Of a DNA stretch of 64,000 nt, positions 60,622-64,000 are shown piece by piece (the stretch's first letter is position 1; every line of letters begins with the position of its first letter). The stretch covers positions 48,780 to 112,779 of the forward strand of contig UQCR01000006.1 of assembly GCA_900539655.1 (NCBI GenBank). The letters run 5' to 3'. The stretch comes from an uncultured Robinsoniella sp. Its GTDB lineage: Bacteria > Bacillota > Clostridia > Lachnospirales > Lachnospiraceae. Position numbers and translations under genes: made by a program. A model generated the notes under the pieces. That model had not been told where the DNA came from. It did not search any database and saw nothing but the letters and a program-made list of their open reading frames with translations.

Positions 60622-61457
60622 AAAAGAAGGACCAAAAGATAAATGTAAGATGGCTCATAATCGGTGTTGTGGCCTTTTTACTGGCAGGATTATGTATTTG
60701 CTTTGTGATTAATCATGAAACACAAAAAAAAGCCGCGGTAAAGTTATATGATTCACTTGAAACAAGAGATGATAGGAAAAGAAAAGATTATCAACCTGAA
60801 GTATCCACCGAGGGAAATTCAGAGACAAAATCCAGTAAGAAAATTGAGAAGCAAAGTGAAACGGATAGCTTTTCTATTGAAACAGATATGCCAGTAAATA
60901 TTACTGAAATACAAAAAAATATGCCGGACGTTTATGCATGGATTGAAATTCCAGGGACAAAGATAAACTATCCGATTGTACAGCGCAAGGATGATAATAG
61001 TTATTATCTGGATAAGACGCCAGATGGAAGTTTAAATATAGAGGGATCTATTTTTAGCGAGAACTATAATAGTAAGGATTTTACTGATCCGGTTACTATC
61101 CTGTATGGACATAACATGAAAAATGGAGATATGTTTGGTGAGTTACATAAATATGAAGATAAGAGTTTCTTTGAAGATAATAAAGAAATCTATATTTATA
61201 CGAAATACAAAAAACTGACATATCATATTTTTGCAACTGTACTTTTTGATAATAGACATCTAATTGAGAGTTACGACTTTTCGAAAGAAGATATTTTTCT
61301 TCAGTACATCAGAGATATTGTGGATGTTAATGATATGAGAAGTCATGTTGATAAAAACATTTCTATAGTGAAAACAGATAAAATACTTACTTTATCTACT
61401 TGTCACGGTATGGGAAGTAGTTATAGATATCTTTTGCTTGCAGTATTATCGGAATAA
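60618..61457 (+). CDS. srtB: Class B sortase
   Basis: An N-terminal anchor helix (WLIIGVVAFLLAGLCICFVI), a charged linker, then the sortase fold. It begins PDVYAWIEIPGTKINYPIVQ, with catalytic His in YGHNMKNGDMFGEL, Cys in LSTCHGMG and Arg in SSYRYLLLAVL. The N-terminal helices and 160-220-residue core place it in class B, which in C. difficile recognises S/P-P-x-T-G motifs. The ATG overlaps the LCP stop as ATGA. A protein with SPKTG is encoded next. Confidence 0.92.
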   Translation: MKKKDQKINVRWLIIGVVAFLLAGLCICFVINHETQKKAAVKLYDSLETRDDRKRKDYQPEVSTEGNSETKSSKKIEKQSETDSFSIETDMPVNITEIQKNMPDVYAWIEIPGTKINYPIVQRKDDNSYYLDKTPDGSLNIEGSIFSENYNSKDFTDPVTILYGHNMKNGDMFGELHKYEDKSFFEDNKEIYIYTKYKKLTYHIFATVLFDNRHLIESYDFSKEDIFLQYIRDIVDVNDMRSHVDKNISIVKTDKILTLSTCHGMGSSYRYLLLAVLSE

Positions 61458-61664
61458 AAGTTTAAAAATATAGTCATGTGTATTAAGTTGTCTGCCTGCT
61501 ATGGTTATAGAATAAAGTCGCACATTAGCCATAGTAATTTGTAGATAAAATAAGAAATGCTGGAGAAGTGTTGATAGAGGGGAGGAGTTTATATGTACTT
61601 ATAAAAATAGTAGTAAAAGTTTCTTTACTAGAAAATTTATTCAGTTGAAAAGGAGGATTTGGAT

Positions 61665-62339
61665 ATGAAGAAAAAAGTTGCAGGAATTTTATCCGTTTGT
61701 ATGTTATTAATGATGTGTCTGCCTGCAAAAGCAACGGGTCTTATCAATAGCGTTTCGACAGGTAACGGAGGGATTGCAAGCGTCAGTTCGGACAGAGGTA
61801 CAGCAGTGTTGACAGATGACTTTAATGATCCACAATTACAGAGTGAGGTGGATAAGATTAATGGTATGCTGGATCAGAAACTATCAAAAGCATTAGGAAT
61901 TGATGAAATTGAGTTTTATGACAAGAACACGAAAGTGGTTTCAAAAGTAAATCTTTCAAATTACAAATTTCTAACTAAGGTAAGCAATTTGATGATTGAT
62001 GCAGATCCAATACCATCATCAGATGAACCTGTTAAAATTGATTTTGTATGCAACAATATTACTTCTGATATTGAAGTTTACGTATTGCATAAATGTGATG
62101 TTCATGGTTGGGAACTGTTGGAATCTTCAAGAAATGAAAATGTTGTAAGTGCATCATTTCATTCAGCATCTCCAGTAGCTTTAGTATATCTAGAGAAAGA
62201 GGAGGGAAAAAGTGTCGAAGCTGGCGTATCCCCTAAAACTGGTGAAAATAACAGTGAAATTATTTGTATTATTGCAGCTGTGATGCTGTTGGGATTAGGA
62301 GCTTTTGCTTTAACCAGAAGCAGGAAAAAACTTTCGTAA
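61665..62339 (+). CDS. Secreted, sortase-anchored SPKTG surface protein
   Basis: A signal peptide (KKKVAGILSVCMLLMMCLPAKA) and a mature region of about 160 residues without a family I recognise precede the cell-wall sorting signal. That signal is SPKTG, a helix (IICIIAAVMLLGLGAFAL) and the basic tail TRSRKK. The adjacent class B sortase is the obvious anchoring enzyme. AGGAGG lies 8 bp before ATG 61665. The 207-bp gap before it (61458-61664) shows no clear promoter; a 6-bp inverted repeat near 61500 and 61530 is weak. Confidence 0.85.
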   Translation: MKKKVAGILSVCMLLMMCLPAKATGLINSVSTGNGGIASVSSDRGTAVLTDDFNDPQLQSEVDKINGMLDQKLSKALGIDEIEFYDKNTKVVSKVNLSNYKFLTKVSNLMIDADPIPSSDEPVKIDFVCNNITSDIEVYVLHKCDVHGWELLESSRNENVVSASFHSASPVALVYLEKEEGKSVEAGVSPKTGENNSEIICIIAAVMLLGLGAFALTRSRKKLS

Positions 62340-62352
62340 AATTAATATTCAG

Positions 62353-62385
62353 ATGCAGTGGAGTAATAAGACCACTGCATTTGTA
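62353..62385 (+). terminator. Terminator-like hairpin after the SPKTG protein gene
   Basis: ATGCAGTGG (62353-62361) pairs perfectly with CCACTGCAT (62372-62380); the T tract is short (TTGT). Confidence 0.5.
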
Positions 62386-62461
62386 AATTAAATGAATTAT
62401 TATGGATTGCCTTTATATAATAACAATTCAATTCTTAAAATAACATTAATAGGAGAAAAAT

Positions 62462-63364
62462 ATGAAAAAACCAGCTTTGATCATTTTAGCTGCCGGGATG
62501 GGAAGTAGATATGGCGGACTGAAACAAATAGATACGATCGGAGATAGAGGAGAAAGTATTATTGACTTTTCCATTTACGATGCAATTGAATCTGGATTCC
62601 AAGATTTAATTTTAATTATTCGCAAAGAACATGAGCAATTATTTGAAGAAAATCTAGTAAAAAACATTAAAGAGAGAATAAATGTTCAATATGTATATCA
62701 AGATATGAATGATATACCGGAGGGATTTGCTGTACCAAAAGGTAGAAAAAAACCCTGGGGTACTACACATGCACTATTGTCTTGTCGGAATTGGAACGGT
62801 CCTTTTGCCATATGTAATGCAGATGATTTTTATGGAAAAGAGGCTTTTCAGAAAATGTATCAATTCTTATGTGAGGAAGTACGGGATGATAATTATGCAA
62901 TGATAGGATATTTATTGATTAATACATTAACAGATAGCGGATCCGTAACAAGAGGTATTTGCCAGCTCGATTCTGATTATCTATATCAAATTGAAGAAGT
63001 AAGTAAAATCATTAAAAAAGTAGGAAAAGTTTATTTTGAAAAAAATAATCAGTGGATACCACTTCCCGAAGAGACTATGTGCTCAATGAATTTTTGGGGA
63101 TTTACTCCTAAGATATTTGAACAATGTTTTCCTTTATTGGAAGATTTTTTAGACAAGAAGTTAAATGAGGATCCCATGAAGTGTGAGCACGTAATACCCA
63201 CAGCTGTAAGTGATCTTATAAATAGAGATTTGTGCAGGGTCAAAGTTTTGTCAAGTAATGATACTTGGTTCGGCGTTACATATAAAGAAGACAGGGCCGT
63301 AGTACAAGAGAAAATAATTGATTATAAGAAAAAAGGTAGATTCCCTATGGAACTATGGAACTAA
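62462..63364 (+). CDS. Sugar-nucleotidyltransferase-like protein (NTP_transferase family)
   Basis: The nucleotide-binding start is LIILAAGMGSRYGGLKQ, the G-x-G-T/S-R loop of sugar-1-phosphate nucleotidyltransferases. PWGTTHALLSCR and the metal-binding Asp in CNADDFYG follow. It would make an NDP-sugar or NDP-like precursor. It lacks the long C-terminal beta-helix of GlmU. AGGAG precedes the ATG. As a separate transcript after a hairpin it may serve the polysaccharide locus, but its sugar cannot be named. Confidence 0.82.
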   Translation: MKKPALIILAAGMGSRYGGLKQIDTIGDRGESIIDFSIYDAIESGFQDLILIIRKEHEQLFEENLVKNIKERINVQYVYQDMNDIPEGFAVPKGRKKPWGTTHALLSCRNWNGPFAICNADDFYGKEAFQKMYQFLCEEVRDDNYAMIGYLLINTLTDSGSVTRGICQLDSDYLYQIEEVSKIIKKVGKVYFEKNNQWIPLPEETMCSMNFWGFTPKIFEQCFPLLEDFLDKKLNEDPMKCEHVIPTAVSDLINRDLCRVKVLSSNDTWFGVTYKEDRAVVQEKIIDYKKKGRFPMELWN

Positions 63365-63490
63365 TATTTGATAAACTAAGCTATATTATGGTAATATTGC
63401 CACTCCCCAAAAGGCGATATACATAAGATTATTTAATTTAGGCAGATGTTTATTATATTGCAATCCAGTTGTTATGTGAGGGGGCTTAAG

Positions 63491-63868
63491 ATGGAAAAGT
63501 TAAGATATCAAAATATGGATAGGATTGTATGGATAGATGTAATAAAGAAAACAGGGAATGTATATGGGAGGATTGCCTGGGGATTTACAAACAAGCAGCA
63601 GTCGTTTCATGGATTGGCTGATCTGGTGAGTAAAGTTGATATACGGTTTGAAACATTACTTCAAAATAAAATACAGGATGAAAGTGAAACTGTTTATTCT
63701 AAACAATGGCATCCATTTGAAAACAAAAGTACAAATTTATTTTTACTGGAACTTTATGCTCGCGATAATAAAAGCTGGCAGGGAACCTTGTACCATAAGC
63801 AGTTAGAAAAAAGGGTGTGTTTTAGAAGTATAGAAGAGTTTATGGATCTTATAAATTTTATTTTATAA
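63491..63868 (+). CDS. Hypothetical protein, 125 residues
   Basis: ATG 63491 follows GAGGGGG; the longer frame from 63446 has no ribosome site. The protein is soluble, with MDRIVWIDVIKKTGNVYGRIAWGF, then KSWQGTLYHKQLEKRVCFRSIEEFMDLINFIL. The last part resembles small proteins that follow surface-polysaccharide or adhesin genes, but I do not recognise a family. Confidence 0.6.
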   Translation: MEKLRYQNMDRIVWIDVIKKTGNVYGRIAWGFTNKQQSFHGLADLVSKVDIRFETLLQNKIQDESETVYSKQWHPFENKSTNLFLLELYARDNKSWQGTLYHKQLEKRVCFRSIEEFMDLINFIL

Positions 63869-63956
63869 TATAGGTAATGCCTAACAATATTGGAAAATTT
63901 CCTTATGCGTTTTTCAGATCTGTTTATAATAGAAGTGCTGTTGGTGAAGGTAAAGG

Positions 63957-63974
63957 CAGGCGGTAATCCGCCTG
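63957..63974. other. Hairpin at the window edge
   Basis: CAGGCGG (63957-63963) pairs with CCGCCTG (63968-63974) across TAAT, with GGTA/TACC possible outside it. No T run follows and the context is cut off by the window end. Confidence 0.4.
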
Positions 63975-64000
63975 TACCCGTCCCAAAATACATATGGTTC

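Noticed and set aside
63945..64000. Riboswitch at the right edge
   Set aside because: One hairpin without any known aptamer core is visible, and the sequence is cut off.

Overview
The window looks like a chromosome segment of a gut-type Lachnospiraceae (Clostridia). The supporting signs are strong AGGAGG-type ribosome binding sites, moderate-to-low GC with AT-rich spacers, YesM/YesN and AgrC/AgrA-like two-component systems, a desulfoferrodoxin-type superoxide reductase, feoAB, many c-di-GMP genes, and a class B sortase with an SPKTG substrate. The species assignment is inference. No rRNA, tRNA, CRISPR array or insertion sequence was found.

Region 1 (1-15100) is mixed housekeeping and accessory content. 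It holds the end of a YesM/YesN system with a URO-D-like gene, a GNAT, a superoxide reductase and an antibiotic-type hexapeptide acetyltransferase with a possible leader peptide. It also holds a YcgL-type nucleotidyltransferase, a GH25-LysM lysozyme, an unusual dicarboxylate-symporter-like protein, a NYN-LOTUS protein, an OGG-type glycosylase, a D-2-hydroxyacid dehydrogenase and an orphan EutJ-like protein.

Region 2 (15100-34130) covers export and signalling. A MarR regulator with palindromic operators precedes a heterodimeric ABC exporter. An Hpt protein is paired with a REC-HD-GYP-GGDEF response regulator. feoA is followed by a feoB that stops half way. A ten-kilobase operon then encodes an EAL protein, a complete Opp peptide importer and two paralogous TPR-GGDEF proteins. 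This arrangement resembles peptide import plus a cytosolic TPR receptor (as in RRNPP quorum sensing) with c-di-GMP as the output.

Region 3 (34170-63870) is a surface polysaccharide locus with a complex front end. An AgrC/AgrA-like pair without agrBD lies divergent to a tyrosine recombinase. Their shared intergenic region has two perfect 13-bp direct repeats spaced 22 bp apart, as LytTR regulators bind. Downstream of the recombinase, two 24-bp near-identical sites in inverted orientation (37325-37348 and 37604-37627) flank about 255 bp that carries a good promoter pointing away from the polysaccharide genes, plus two terminator-like hairpins. This reads as an invertible ON/OFF switch, apparently caught in OFF. 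The first gene after it is a three-repeat helicase-associated-domain protein. Then come a priming sugar transferase, glycosyltransferases, a pyruvyltransferase-like gene, Wzy and Wzx candidates, Ugd and UXS for UDP-xylose, and two acyltransferases, one with an in-frame stop after its ribosome binding site. The locus ends with a CpsB-type phosphatase, two BY-kinases, Ig-like proteins, a VanZ-LCP fusion, sortase B and its probable SPKTG substrate.

Start codons were moved from the longest ORF wherever a ribosome binding site clearly favoured an internal start. All functions are from reading motifs by eye; no database search was run.
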